Origin: Bog-756 sp963741055
GTDB taxonomy: Bacteria; Actinomycetota; Acidimicrobiia; Acidimicrobiales; RAAP-2
Reading direction: 5' to 3'
Length of the DNA: 64,000 bases
Assembly (NCBI GenBank): GCA_963741055.1
Contig: CAVUGU010000010.1
Span: 1-64,000 of the forward strand
Shown: positions 25,637-35,174 of the stretch, piece by piece
Position numbering within the stretch: the first letter of the stretch is position 1
Layout: each line of letters starts with the position of its first letter
Notes under the pieces: model-generated
The model's database searches: none
What the model was told of the DNA's origin: nothing
The model's input: the letters and a program-made list of their open reading frames with translations, nothing else
Program-made: the position numbers and the translations under genes

Positions 25637-27088
25637 ATGGAGCGAATGAGCACGCTCGATGCCGAGTTCCTCCACCTGGAGGACGGGATCGGCCATATGC
25701 ACATCGGGACCGTCTGCGTGTTTGGCGACCCGCCCCCGTCGTTCGACGAGGTCGCGGCGATGATCTCCGCCAAGCTGCACCTGATCCCCCGCTACCGCCA
25801 GCGGGTGCGCTCAGTCCCCCTCGAGCTGGGCCGACCGGTCTGGGTCGACGATCCCCACTTCAGCCTCGAATACCACCTGCGCAACACGGCCCTACCCGCA
25901 CCCGGTGACGACGCTGCGTTCTGCCGCTTGATGGGGCGGATCATGTCTCAGCCGCTGGACCGCGAACGACCGCTGTGGGAGACGTGGCTGGTCGAGGGCC
26001 TCGAGGGCGGCCATTGGGCCCTCGTGTTCAAGATCCACCACTGCATGGTCGACGGCATCGCCGGCATCGAGCTCCTTCGCATCATGCTGGACCTCGAGGC
26101 CGACACCCAGGTGGGGGTGCCCGAGCCCTGGAAACCTCAATCGGAGCCCCGTGGCGCAGCGCTGGTGCTCGACGCCTGGGGCGGCCTCGCCACCGACGTC
26201 TTAGCCACCGCCCGTGGGCTTCCCCGGGCCATGACCCACCCAATGAACGCAATACGCTCCGCCGTCGAGACGACCAGGGGGCTCGCCCGCTTTGCAGGCG
26301 GCCTCGGCGCCACCCCACCGCTGTCGATCGAGGGCAGCATCGGCCCCCATCGCACCTGGGCACAGTCCTCGGCGAGCCTGGACGACGTCCACAGGATCCG
26401 CTCGGCCTTCGGCGGAACTGTCAACGATGTCGTCCTCGCCTCAGTCAGCGAGGGCTACCGGGAGCTGCTCCTCTCGCGAGGTGAGGATGCCGATCGGGCA
26501 CGCGTCCGGTCCATGGTGCCGGTGTCCACCCGGCGTAACGACGCCACAGACCAGCCCGACAACCGGGTTTCGATCCTGCTCTACGACCTGCCCGTGCAGA
26601 TCGCTGACCCGGTCGAACGCCTCCGGGTCGTCCAGGAGCAGATGAGCGAGCTGAAGGCGTCTCACATGGCCGAAGCCGGCGAGGTGGTCGTCGCTGTCGC
26701 CAACCTGGCCCCACATATGGTCGTAGGCGCCGTGAGCCGAGCGGTCATTCGGGCCATTCACCGGCTCCCGCAGCGCTCGATCAACACCGTCACCACCAAT
26801 GTGCCCGGCCCGCAGTTTCCCCTCTACTGCCTCGGACACGAAATGCTCCAGAACCGCCCGTTCGTCCCGATAAGCCACGGAGTCCGGGTGAGCACGGCGA
26901 TTCTCTCCTATAACGGCCGCTTGTTCTTCGGCATCACCGGAGACTATGAGACAGCGCCTGACGTGCACGTACTCGCCTCGGCCACGTCGAACGGCATCGA
27001 ACGACTCCGCTCACGCGTCTCCGCTCGACCGCACAATGCAGGACCTCGTGAGGCCCGATCAATGCAGGCGCAGAGTGACAGCACGTGA
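25637..27088 (+). CDS. Wax ester synthase/diacylglycerol acyltransferase (WS/DGAT)
   Basis: 483 residues from ATG 25637, with a GAGGAAGG site upstream. The N-terminal MSTLDAEFLHLEDGIGHMHIG and the acyltransferase motif HHCMVDG (His134-His135-Asp139) are diagnostic. The C-terminal NTVTTNVPGPQFPLYCLGHEM is the second conserved block. It esterifies acyl-CoA to fatty alcohol or diacylglycerol, making wax esters or triacylglycerol as storage lipid. In mycobacteria the main TAG synthase Tgs1 is DosR-controlled, and a DosR-like box lies upstream here. No signal or membrane anchor is needed; such enzymes bind the membrane peripherally. Confidence 0.92.
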   Translation: MERMSTLDAEFLHLEDGIGHMHIGTVCVFGDPPPSFDEVAAMISAKLHLIPRYRQRVRSVPLELGRPVWVDDPHFSLEYHLRNTALPAPGDDAAFCRLMGRIMSQPLDRERPLWETWLVEGLEGGHWALVFKIHHCMVDGIAGIELLRIMLDLEADTQVGVPEPWKPQSEPRGAALVLDAWGGLATDVLATARGLPRAMTHPMNAIRSAVETTRGLARFAGGLGATPPLSIEGSIGPHRTWAQSSASLDDVHRIRSAFGGTVNDVVLASVSEGYRELLLSRGEDADRARVRSMVPVSTRRNDATDQPDNRVSILLYDLPVQIADPVERLRVVQEQMSELKASHMAEAGEVVVAVANLAPHMVVGAVSRAVIRAIHRLPQRSINTVTTNVPGPQFPLYCLGHEMLQNRPFVPISHGVRVSTAILSYNGRLFFGITGDYETAPDVHVLASATSNGIERLRSRVSARPHNAGPREARSMQAQSDST

Positions 27089-27303
27089 CAGCCCCCTGGA
27101 AGGGTGCTCCATCGTGCATATTCGCCTTTGGGGCGCCCCATCCTTACTCCCCTCAGGTCCGCGCACCGGTGCTCAGTGGGTCCGCACTGACCGCTCGGTC
27201 TTGCGGTTACTTCGCCCCCGGCGGCGACCGCAAACAAAACCTCGGGCCATCCGATATCGCTCCGGTCGATGGTTCGAGGGTCGGCGCTCTCTTATGAGGT
27301 CAG

Positions 27304-27376
27304 TGGAGGTGAGCGGACTCGAACCGCCGACTTCTACATTGCGAACGTAGCGCTCTACCAGCTGAGCTACACCCCC
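27304..27376 (-). tRNA. tRNA-Ala, anticodon CGC
   Basis: A full cloverleaf can be drawn: acceptor GGGGGTG paired with CACCTCC including the alanine identity pair G3-U70, D-arm GCTC/GAGC, anticodon stem CTACG/TGTAG with loop TTCGCAA, and T-arm GGCGG/CCGCT-type with TTCGAGT. The discriminator is A73. CCA is not encoded. Confidence 0.93.
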
Positions 27377-27464
27377 AGGGTGAGACGCGAGATTAGCCGC
27401 GCAGCGCCGATCGCTTCACAACGGCTTGCTCGTCCGGTCGGCCGAATCAGAGCGACGAGGAGGG

Positions 27465-29756
27465 TTAGGTGCCCCCTGGCGAGTTGCTCGTCGTCGACGA
27501 CGACACCGATGCGGTGGACGGAGTGGTCGAGGTCACCGACGAGCTGGTCGGGGGCGTCGTCGTGGTGGTGGTCGTCGTAGTGGTGGTCGTTGTCGTGGTG
27601 GTGGTCGGAGGTGGATGGGTCGTCGTCGTCGTGGCCGGAGGCTGGCTCGGCGGAGGCGACGAGGGACTGCTCGGCGGTGCTGCGGTCGTGGTGGTCGACG
27701 ACCCCGGCGAAGTGGGAGCCGGCGGGGTGAAGGCGAAGAGTGCGTTCGCGCAGTCCCACGGTTGGGCTGCCGCCACCAGGTCGACGCCCGGCATCGTGCT
27801 GAACGACCAGACGTTGAGGGGTGGCCCGCTCTGCAGGCAGGCGAGCGCCGGATCGGTGGTCGCGAACCCGCTCAACGTGCCGAGGAACTGCTGGCTACCT
27901 CCCGAAGCCGGTGTCCCGATTGGAGTGAGGGGAACCGTGGCGCTGTTCCACACGCCGGTCGAGGCGTAGCCGGTGCCGGGCGGACCGCTGGGCGAGGTTG
28001 CGTTCGGCCCGGTCTGGAGGTCCTTTGCGACCGGCGCGTTCCCGAGGAGCGCCGCCAGCATCGCAGGGTCGTTGCCGTCCATACCGAGGGCCCAGATCCC
28101 GACCCCGGCGGCGTGGTACGAGTTGGCCAGTTGCGCTTTGAGGGCGAGGGAGGTGGGGTCGTCGAAGTAGGTCTCGTGCCACTGGTCCCCGACCTGGTAG
28201 GAGGTCCAGGCCGTCTGCGTCGAGGGGTCCCAGTAGGTCGGTTTGCCCGACGAGGCGATGACGCTGTCGCTGAGGGGCGCCTCGCCTCCGGTCGCCTGAG
28301 CCGTGCTCGAGCCGTCCGTGGTCGGCCAGTCGTACCCGTAGTAGGGAACTCCGAGAACCACCTTCGAGGCAGGCACGACGGAGGTGAATTGCTGGAGCGC
28401 TTCGGTGTCGTTGAAGCTCCCCCCGATCAGGGGCGCCGTCGGACTCGGGACCGACGGGTTGTTCATGTCGTAGGCCATGACGAAGAACCCGTCGAGAGCG
28501 GGCGCCAGTGCGCCGATGTTGTAGAAGCCCGATGAGTCCCCCGCCGCGCTCGCGTAGGTGGCCATGGTGACCTGCCAGTGCGGATTGGTCGTGTGCAGCG
28601 CGTTGGACACCTGGGTCACGAGCGACGTCAGGCCGGTCTGGTCCCCGCTTCCTCCACCTTCGAAGTCGAAGTTGACGCCGTCCAGATTCTTCGCCTCGAG
28701 CGCCGAGATGAGACTTGACGACAGCCGCGCCGGCGCGCTGGGGTCCGAGGTGATCGCATCGAGCGAGCTCTGGTCGAAGTCGGTCACGGTCAGCACCACC
28801 CGGTCGCCCGCGCTGTGCGCGCTGTTGACGAGATTGACCAAGTCCTGGCTCTCGTAGCCGTTCCATCCCGCACCGCTCTGGTCGAGGGTTCCATCGGGGT
28901 TCGCGTCGACACTGAAGTAGGCGAGCGTGGTCAGGTCCTTGTAGTCGAAGTTCGACGACTGCGAAAGCGTCCAGTACGGGGCGTAGCCGAACACCTCATG
29001 GGTCTGCAGTGGCGCGGAGCCCGCCAGGGACGGTGGCGCCGGAGCAGGGTTGCTGGTTGCCTTCGGGAGGTTGGCCGAGGGGTGGTCCGCCGCCGCCTCC
29101 GCGTTCCCGACGTCGCGCACATGCGGATGACTCGGTGCGGATCCGCCCGCGGCCGACAAGAACGCCGGCGTCGCACCACCGGCCACGAGAAGGATCGTCG
29201 CCAGACTCGCGGCGATCGCGCCGGCGCGGCGTCGCTCTTCGGGATCCCCACGAAGCCCCTCGGCGGTGGCGCGCACGCGCTGCTTCAACCGCGCCAGCAG
29301 CGCGGTCTCGCCGCCGGCCGTCGCAGCCGCATCTGCTTCGGTCGTGGAAAATTCCACGAGAGTCGACCCTAGGACGGAAGCCATCGCAGTAATCAGCGCC
29401 CCTACCCCGCGGGTCGGGCCGACGAAACGGAGGGTCTGCGCGTCGCCGAGGACTCCCTCACCGAGGTCGATCTCGAGCAACTGACCCGCCTCGTCTTCGG
29501 CCGCTCCCGCGCACCCCTCAGCGGAAACGCGAGTGATCTCGTTCCAATTGAGGAGGGAGGGCACCGTTGAAGGGCTCCCGGCGCGATCTCCGGAAGGGAT
29601 CACCAGCAGCCCGGGGCCAGAGATTCCAAGGTCGACGAGAGAGGGCACCGCGTGTGGTGCGATCCCGGAAGACTGCGGGGGCAGGGCGACGACGTCTTTC
29701 AGCAGGATCGGGCCGCGCGAGCGCGGTCGCCAGAATTTGGTGAGTGAGATTCTCAT
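27465..29756 (-). CDS. Membrane-anchored GH18 family glycosidase with Thr-rich C-terminal tail
   Basis: About 763 residues from ATG 29756 (MRISLTKFW). Order: N-terminal globular domain (1-130), a short charged linker, a transmembrane helix AGAIAASLATILLVAGGATPA (about 180-200), an Ala/Pro-rich stalk, then a GH18 barrel (about 254-590). The GH18 signature is LDGVNFDFEGG with catalytic Glu366. The domain resembles the SleL/YaaH cortex-lytic subgroup rather than classic chitinases. The C-terminus is Pro/Thr-rich, with 18 consecutive Thr. It likely cleaves peptidoglycan or another GlcNAc polymer at the surface. The N-terminal domain is not recognised. Confidence 0.8.
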   Translation of the reverse strand: MRISLTKFWRPRSRGPILLKDVVALPPQSSGIAPHAVPSLVDLGISGPGLLVIPSGDRAGSPSTVPSLLNWNEITRVSAEGCAGAAEDEAGQLLEIDLGEGVLGDAQTLRFVGPTRGVGALITAMASVLGSTLVEFSTTEADAAATAGGETALLARLKQRVRATAEGLRGDPEERRRAGAIAASLATILLVAGGATPAFLSAAGGSAPSHPHVRDVGNAEAAADHPSANLPKATSNPAPAPPSLAGSAPLQTHEVFGYAPYWTLSQSSNFDYKDLTTLAYFSVDANPDGTLDQSGAGWNGYESQDLVNLVNSAHSAGDRVVLTVTDFDQSSLDAITSDPSAPARLSSSLISALEAKNLDGVNFDFEGGGSGDQTGLTSLVTQVSNALHTTNPHWQVTMATYASAAGDSSGFYNIGALAPALDGFFVMAYDMNNPSVPSPTAPLIGGSFNDTEALQQFTSVVPASKVVLGVPYYGYDWPTTDGSSTAQATGGEAPLSDSVIASSGKPTYWDPSTQTAWTSYQVGDQWHETYFDDPTSLALKAQLANSYHAAGVGIWALGMDGNDPAMLAALLGNAPVAKDLQTGPNATSPSGPPGTGYASTGVWNSATVPLTPIGTPASGGSQQFLGTLSGFATTDPALACLQSGPPLNVWSFSTMPGVDLVAAAQPWDCANALFAFTPPAPTSPGSSTTTTAAPPSSPSSPPPSQPPATTTTTHPPPTTTTTTTTTTTTTTTTTPPTSSSVTSTTPSTASVSSSTTSNSPGGT
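27556..27606. repeat. Simple (GTG/GTC)n repeat encoding poly-threonine
   Basis: A 51-bp run of GTG/GTC/GTA/GTT triplets on the plus strand, giving 17 or so Thr codons on the minus strand in the tail of the GH18 gene. It is prone to slippage. A similar tract is at 61256-61320. Confidence 0.8.
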
Positions 29757-30064
29757 GCGAGTGTCGGTCCAGGCGCGGTGCGGTCGTTCACCAGCACTTT
29801 GGAACGACCTCCCTGAGTACTCATAGTACCACTCTGTGCGCTTTTTCTTCAAGCACAAGGGGTTCTTCGGATCGAAGGAGCCCGAACTGAACTTCGGGAG
29901 AGCCTCGTCGAGGCCCGGGCGTCAGGCGTCTCCCAGGAGGGGCTCTCCTAAAGATCTGCTGCTCGGAACCGACAATTACCAAGCAGGCCGGAGGTGCCGC
30001 GCTCGCGAGGTGGTCCACTCCATGACTCAGCCCATCCCGATCAGTCGAACGGTCCTTTAGGACC
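29757..30064. other. Divergent intergenic region, GH18 / PIN-TRAM
   Basis: About 300 bp. It holds a small inverted repeat GTACT-CAT-AGTAC near 29816-29828, in the promoter region of the GH18 gene, and a sigma28-like promoter candidate (annotated separately). A plus-strand frame 29836-30060 (74 residues) has no good start signal and is probably not a gene. Confidence 0.35.
29949..29975 (+). promoter_or_regulatory. Possible sigma28 (FliA/WhiG)-type promoter
   Basis: TAAAGATC-N11-ACCGACAA resembles the consensus TAAAGTTT-N11-GCCGATAA, with 6 of 8 matches in each element and exact spacing. It is about 90 bp upstream of the PIN/TRAM start. It shares CTGCTCG and flanking bases with the stronger candidate at 45645. 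Confidence 0.3.
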
Positions 30065-31174
30065 ATGATCTTCGTCGAGGGCTTCCGCCTGCTCTTCGTC
30101 CTAGCCGGCTCGCTCGTGGGCTACGAGCTCGGCAAGCGGTTCGACGGCAATCCCAACGCGGCCGTGTGGGGCATGCTGCTCGGTGCCGGGTTCACCTACG
30201 TGATCGGTGGCGTCGGCGGCCGCCTCGTCGACAAGGCTCTCCAGCGGGCGGTCTTTCTCTTCCGCAACACGCCACCCGGCGAGGTCTTCGCCGCGTCGAT
30301 CATCTCGACGACCGGGATGCTGCTCGGTCTGGTCCTCGGGTTGCCGTTGCTCGTCATCACTCGATCTGGTTATGCGCTCTTGATCAGTGCGGTGCTCGCG
30401 TGGGTGTTCGGCACACTCGGTTGGCGCCTCGGTTCGACCAAGGGCCGCCAGATCGTCGAAGCGGCCAACCTCTCGCGCATCCTGGCGCCGCAACCAGGAC
30501 CCGCAGAGGGTCATGCCCTGCTCGCCGACGGCTCTGCCGTAATGGACCGGCTCCTGCTGGTACTCGGGCGCTCGGGGCTCCTCCCCGCGGGCGTCGTCGT
30601 CCCGCAGTTCGTGCTCGATCATGTGCGGTCGGTCGCGGAGTCACCGGAGCCGGTGAGTTCCCGTCGTGCCCGACGCGGACTCGAGGCGCTCGAGGCGCTC
30701 CGTGAGATGTCGGTGCCGGTGCATCTCGCGCCGGACGAGGTCCCCGAAACGGACGACGCGCTGGCCAAGTTGTTGACGGTCGCACGCCGCACCGGTTTGC
30801 GCGTCGCGACCTGCTCGACGACCGTGCTCGAGACCGCGGCGACCTGGGAGCTGCCGGTGGTCGATCTCCGGCGCGTGGCGACCGAACTGGCCCCCGATCA
30901 CACTCCTGGAGAGGTGCTGGTCATCGAACTGGTCCGTGAGGGGCGCCAGCGACGTCAAGCGGTCGGCTATCTCCCCGACGGCGACATGGTGGTGGTCAAC
31001 GACGCGACCCACCTCATCGATCAGGGACCGGTCGAGGTGGTCGTGCTCTCCACTCGGCCGACGAGCCAGGGCGTGATGGTCTTCGCCAAGCTCGGCGAAG
31101 AGCGCGAGCGAGGGCTCGTCATCAACGAGACCGGATACGCCTCTTCGAAAGAGTCCGCAACGCAACTCACCTGA
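30065..31174 (+). CDS. PIN/TRAM domain membrane protein (YacL-like)
   Basis: 369 residues from ATG 30065, with AGGA upstream. Four N-terminal hydrophobic helices (IFVEGFRLLFVLAGSLVGYEL, VWGMLLGAGFTYVIGG, AASIISTTGMLLGLVLGLPLL, YALLISAVLAWVFGTLGW) are followed by a PIN nuclease-like domain (LADGSAVMDRLLLVLGRSG; RRTGLRVATCSTTVLETAATW) and a TRAM domain (ELAPDHTPGEVLVIELVREG, QAVGYLPDGDMVVVNDA). The order is that of Bacillus YacL/Thermus TTHA0540-type proteins. In this gene the PIN acidic residues are only partly apparent (Asp in VMDRL, Glu in ETDDA), so nuclease activity is uncertain. Confidence 0.85.
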   Translation: MIFVEGFRLLFVLAGSLVGYELGKRFDGNPNAAVWGMLLGAGFTYVIGGVGGRLVDKALQRAVFLFRNTPPGEVFAASIISTTGMLLGLVLGLPLLVITRSGYALLISAVLAWVFGTLGWRLGSTKGRQIVEAANLSRILAPQPGPAEGHALLADGSAVMDRLLLVLGRSGLLPAGVVVPQFVLDHVRSVAESPEPVSSRRARRGLEALEALREMSVPVHLAPDEVPETDDALAKLLTVARRTGLRVATCSTTVLETAATWELPVVDLRRVATELAPDHTPGEVLVIELVREGRQRRQAVGYLPDGDMVVVNDATHLIDQGPVEVVVLSTRPTSQGVMVFAKLGEERERGLVINETGYASSKESATQLT

Positions 31175-31217
31175 GTGCCAGAGCCGAGTGAGGGCGGCCT
31201 CGAGGAGAAAGAAAGAC

Positions 31218-31253
31218 GGTAGACCGAGCCCTCCCCCGTAGGCCCGGTCTACC
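31218..31253. terminator. Stem-loop between convergent genes
   Basis: GGTAGACCG and CGGTCTACC form a perfect 9-bp stem with a further GCC/GGC pairing inside. It lies between the stop codons of the PIN/TRAM gene and the surface-protein gene, so it is probably bidirectional. There is no U-run. Confidence 0.65.
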
Positions 31254-31314
31254 CGTCGATCACGTTTCCGCCGGCCTCGAGGAGGCTCCCGAAGGAGCCC
31301 CTCGACCGAACTTC

Positions 31315-32418
31315 TTACGAGGTGAACCACCCCGCCACGTCGACCAGCGCGTTGACCGAGCCCGCGGCGTTGTAGATGGCGAGTCCTCCCGCAGAGGAGA
31401 GCTTGGCCACACAGAGGTTGGGCACGGTCTCCCCGGCGGTGAAGTTCAAGTCCGAGGCGGTCGGCAGCGAGGCCCCCTCCGGGTAGACGGTCAAGAAGCT
31501 CTGAGCGGTCCCTCCGGTGGCGGTCACGTTGGCGACCACCGCGGCGGCGCCGGCGGGCACGCCGCCGTTGCCGGTCACCTGGACGTCCAGGGTCCCGGCC
31601 GCGGAGAGGGTCTTGCCGTGGCACTGGGTGGTGTTGGAGGCCCTGGTGTCACAGATCCGAGAGGGGGCGACCGGCTCGAAGTACCCCGAGACGCTCGAGG
31701 AGAAGTAACCGTCCACGTCGACGATCGCGTTGACGGTTCCCGCGGCGTTGTAGAGGGTGAGGGCCCCACTCCCCGAGAGCGGCACGATCACCCGGTTGGG
31801 AACCGACTCGCCGGCGGTGAAGTTCAAGTTGGAGGCGAGCGGGCGGGTGGAGCCCTCCGCGTAGGCGGTGAGGAAGCTCTGGGCGGTGGGCCCGGTCGCG
31901 GTCAAGTTGGCGACCACCGCGGTGGCCCCGGCGGGCACCCCGCCCTGGCCGGTCACCTGGACATCCAGGGTCCCACCGGCCGAGAGGGTCTTACCGGCGC
32001 ACTCGGTGGTGTTACTCGCCCTGGTGTCACAGATCCGGGCCGGGGTGAGCGAGGTGAAGCCCTGTCCCGAGCCCGGTCCGTAGTAGCCGTTGACGTCGAC
32101 CAGGGCGTTGACGGTGCCCGCCGCGTTGTAGAGGTCGATCGCCCCCGAAGAGGAGAGCGGCACGGTGACCAGGTTGGGCACGGTCTGTCCGGCGCCGAAA
32201 TTCAAGTTCGAAGCGAGCGGCCGGGTGGTGCCGTCCGGGTAGGCGGTCAGGAAGCTCTGGGCGGTGGCCCCGGTGACCGTCACGTTGGCGACCACTGCGG
32301 TGGCCCCGGCGGGCACCCCGCCCTCGCCGGACACCTGGACCTTGAGGGTCCCGCCTGCGGCGAGGGTCATCCCCGCGCACTCCGTCGTGTTCCGAGCCGG
32401 GTGTCACAGATCCGGGCC
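31315..32418 (-). repeat. Three tandem about 378-bp coding repeats
   Basis: Each unit encodes about 126 residues beginning (A/S)RICDTRASNTT.C and ending YNAAG(T/S)VNA(L/I)VDV.G(Y/W). Units start near 32418, 32040 and 31662. The unit pattern is frequent at the C-termini of actinobacterial surface proteins. Two Cys per unit are conserved. Confidence 0.8.
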
Positions 32419-34928
32419 GGTGCGACCGGGAAGTAGGGCGCGGGCAGCAACTCGGTCAGCGGGGTCGAGGCCGGACCGGTCCTGATCGCGTTGGTCGCCG
32501 ACACGTGAAGGAGTAGTTGTCACCCGCGGTGAGCCCGGTCAGGTCGGCGTTCGTCGCCGGCGGGCTGCCGGTGACCGTCACCGGAGGAGGCGGGGTCGAG
32601 GTCGTGGTGTCGGTGCCGCCACCGTGTAGGAGGTGATGCGCGCGCTTCCGCCGCTGCTCGGTGCGGTCCACGAAAGATTGGCTTGACCGACCCCGAGGGT
32701 GGCGGCGAGGCCAGTTGGAGCGTCGGGCGGCGTCGTGCACTCCGCGTAGGTGAAGTGGTCGGCCGGGGAGGTCGTCGAAGTCCCGGTCGGGGTCGTCACG
32801 GTCACGTCGACGGTGCCGGCTCCCCGCCGGTGAATCGGCGGTGATCTCGCCGTCGTTGACAACGATCACGTTGGTGGCCGCGTTCGGTGCCGAAGTCGAC
32901 TGCGGTCGCGCCGGTGAAGCCAGACCCGTCGATGGTCACCGGGGTTCCACCCCACGTCGATCCAGTATTCGGCGTGACCGAGGAGACGGTCGGCAGTGGC
33001 GGCGCCGTGTAGGTGAACTCGATCGGCCGGAGGAGGTGGCCGAGGTTCCGCCTGGGGTGGTCACGGTGACGTCGACCGTGCCGGCCCCCGCCGGTGAATC
33101 GGCGGTGATCTCGGTGTCCGAGACGACGGTCACGTCGGTGGCCGCGGTGGTTCCGAAGTCGACCGCGGTCGCGCCGGTGAAGCCGGTCCCGTCGATTGTC
33201 ACCGGGGTCCCCCCTAGGTTCGTACCGGTGTCCGGCGTGACCGAGGTGACGGTCGGTGGCCCGGCACGGGCTGACGATGAGGCTCCAGCGCGCCGTGGGC
33301 GCCTGGTAGGGCGGGCGTGCAGCCGATGCCGTCGCCCGGGCAGAGTTGATGCTCGGGTAGGCGTCGAGGGTCGGATTGGCGGACAAGTGCGCCCTGGTGA
33401 TCGAGGTCGAGGCGACGAACTCGGTCTCGAAGTCGTTGATCACCGTGCCGACGGTGTCACCCGAGTTGATGGTAAGGGGCCTGGATGGTCGGAAGCACGA
33501 GGGCGCTCCCACCGGGCACGGTCGCCCCGGCGTTCAAGAAGGTCTCGATGTAGGGGTAGGTCGTCTTGTAGTTGCCGGTCATCTGGGCGGTGCACTCACC
33601 GGGGAGGAAGCCTGGCCGCGGTGCAGTAGGAAACGATGTACTTGCCGGTCACGTTCGAGTCGCCGCCCATCACCTTGAGCGAGCCAGGCACCAGGGTGAG
33701 CCCGGCCGGGACCGGCTGCATCGCCGAGTACTGGCCGACGTTGACCACGGTGAAGCCCGATTGGGTGGAGGGGATCAGGGCCTGGGCCGGGGCGGAGGTC
33801 ACGGTGAAGGTGGTCGAGCGGCGCCTCGGTCGTCGGGCGCCGTGACCCCGTTGCCGGTGTCTTCGGTGACCCCGACGTTGATCCCGAACGTGCCCACCAC
33901 GCCGCCCATGTAGTAGGCCGCTCCCGGTCTGGGGGAAGGTCATGGTCGCGGTGGTGCAGGTCGACGGCGAGGCGGTCTCACAGATGGAGATGGTCCCGGT
34001 CTGGGTGCCGGTGGTCGTGACGTCGTAGGTCCAGGCTCCGGAGGACCCGCCGTCGGTCTGCTCGGGGGTGTACACCAAGAAGTTGGAGTTGAAGGTGATG
34101 GTCCCCGAGGCGGGCTGGGAGACCACGGTCAAGGTGGTCGGGTCGGCCGCCGGGCCGCCGGTCATCAGCGAGAGCACGTTGAACACGTCGTTCGGGGGCT
34201 GGGAGGTGGTTCCGGTCGAGGTCGACGAGCCGGTGCCGTAGGCGCCGGTACCCGGCGCCATGGCCAGGCGTCGCGTTGTAGGTGAACTGGTCGGCCGAGG
34301 AGGTCGCGGAGGTTCCGCTCGAGTTGGTCACCGTGATGTCGACCGTGCCCGCAGTTCCTGCCGGTGAGGTCACCGACAACGAGTCGAGCGAGTTCTCGAG
34401 GATGCTGGTGCCGGCGGTCGAACCGAAGTGGACCGCGGTGATCCCCGCCAGGTTGGTGCCGGTCACGTTGACCACCGTGCCGCCGCCGGTCGGGCCGCCC
34501 GGCGGGGTGGCGACCGTGGTGACCCCGGTCACCGTCGGTGTCGCCGGGACGAACGTGAAGTGGTCGGCCGCCAGGCGGGCGAGGTGCCGCCGCCGTTGGT
34601 CACCGTGATGTCGACGGTCAGGCTGGTCGGGGCATCGTTGAACTTCGGCGAGACCGCGGTGATCTCGCTGCCCTTCACGATGGTGAAGGAGGCCGCCGCC
34701 TGGGTGCCGAAGTGAACCGCGGTCGCCGACTCCGAACGCGGTGCCGGTGATGGTCACTGTCGTCCCGCCAGCCGTGGTGCCGCTGGTCGGCGACACCGCG
34801 GTCACCGTCGGTGCGGCCGCGAAGGCCTCGGGCACCGCGATGATCCCGATTCCGGCCACGGCCACCAGCGAGGCCACGAGGGCCTTCGCCGCAGCTTTGG
34901 AGACCCAGCGCGAACGAGAACCTTCCAT
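31315..34928 (-). pseudogene. Secreted multi-domain surface protein (IPT/TIG, FnIII, C-terminal repeats), heavily frameshifted
   Basis: Starts at ATG 34928, with AGGGGGG upstream; the signal peptide ends ...AVPEAFA-A. Reading across frames gives: IPT/TIG domain (VTAVSPTSGTTAGGTTVTITG), a second IPT/TIG (GTVVNVTGTNLAGITAVHFGS), a beta-sandwich region with VVSQPASGTITFN, two more IPT/TIG domains near 33200 and 32900, an FnIII domain (PPDAPTGLAATLG), then three C-terminal repeats. The frame changes at least eight times between about 34700 and 32400, while the last 1.1 kb is in one clean frame. It is either a decayed adhesin or a poorly assembled one. The intact form would exceed 1150 residues and be surface exposed. 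Confidence 0.6.
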
Positions 34929-34958
34929 CGATACAACCCCCCTGAATCGTGTGTCGAT

Positions 34959-35019
34959 CACTCTATATCTGTACGGAGCAATATCTGTACCGAGTTATCC
35001 GTACCGAGCGCACTCTATA
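34959..35019. promoter_or_regulatory. Iteron-like array upstream of the surface-protein gene
   Basis: Three direct copies of ATC(T/C)GTAC(G/C)GAG start at 34967, 34983 and 34997. The array is bracketed by two copies of CACTCTATA (34959-34967 and 35011-35019). It sits 31-91 bp upstream of the start codon at 34928, in the expected promoter region. It may be a binding array for a regulator. Confidence 0.5.
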
Positions 35020-35174
35020 GATGCCGTCGCTCACGCAGGCATCGGCGCCATGTCTCGATAGCGGAAGGGGACGCTACGAGACGGAGAATCACGAAGCAAA
35101 CGAAGGCAAAAAGATGCACGGAGAGTGATCGGACCCCCACCGATCAAGAAATTCCGGGAATCAATCAATGCCTT

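Noticed and set aside
27556..27606. Possible CRISPR-like periodicity in the GTG/GTC tract
   Set aside because: It is a triplet microsatellite encoding threonine, with no spacers.
29836..30060. 74-residue ORF upstream of the PIN/TRAM gene
   Set aside because: No ribosome-binding site, atypical composition, and it overlaps the likely promoter.
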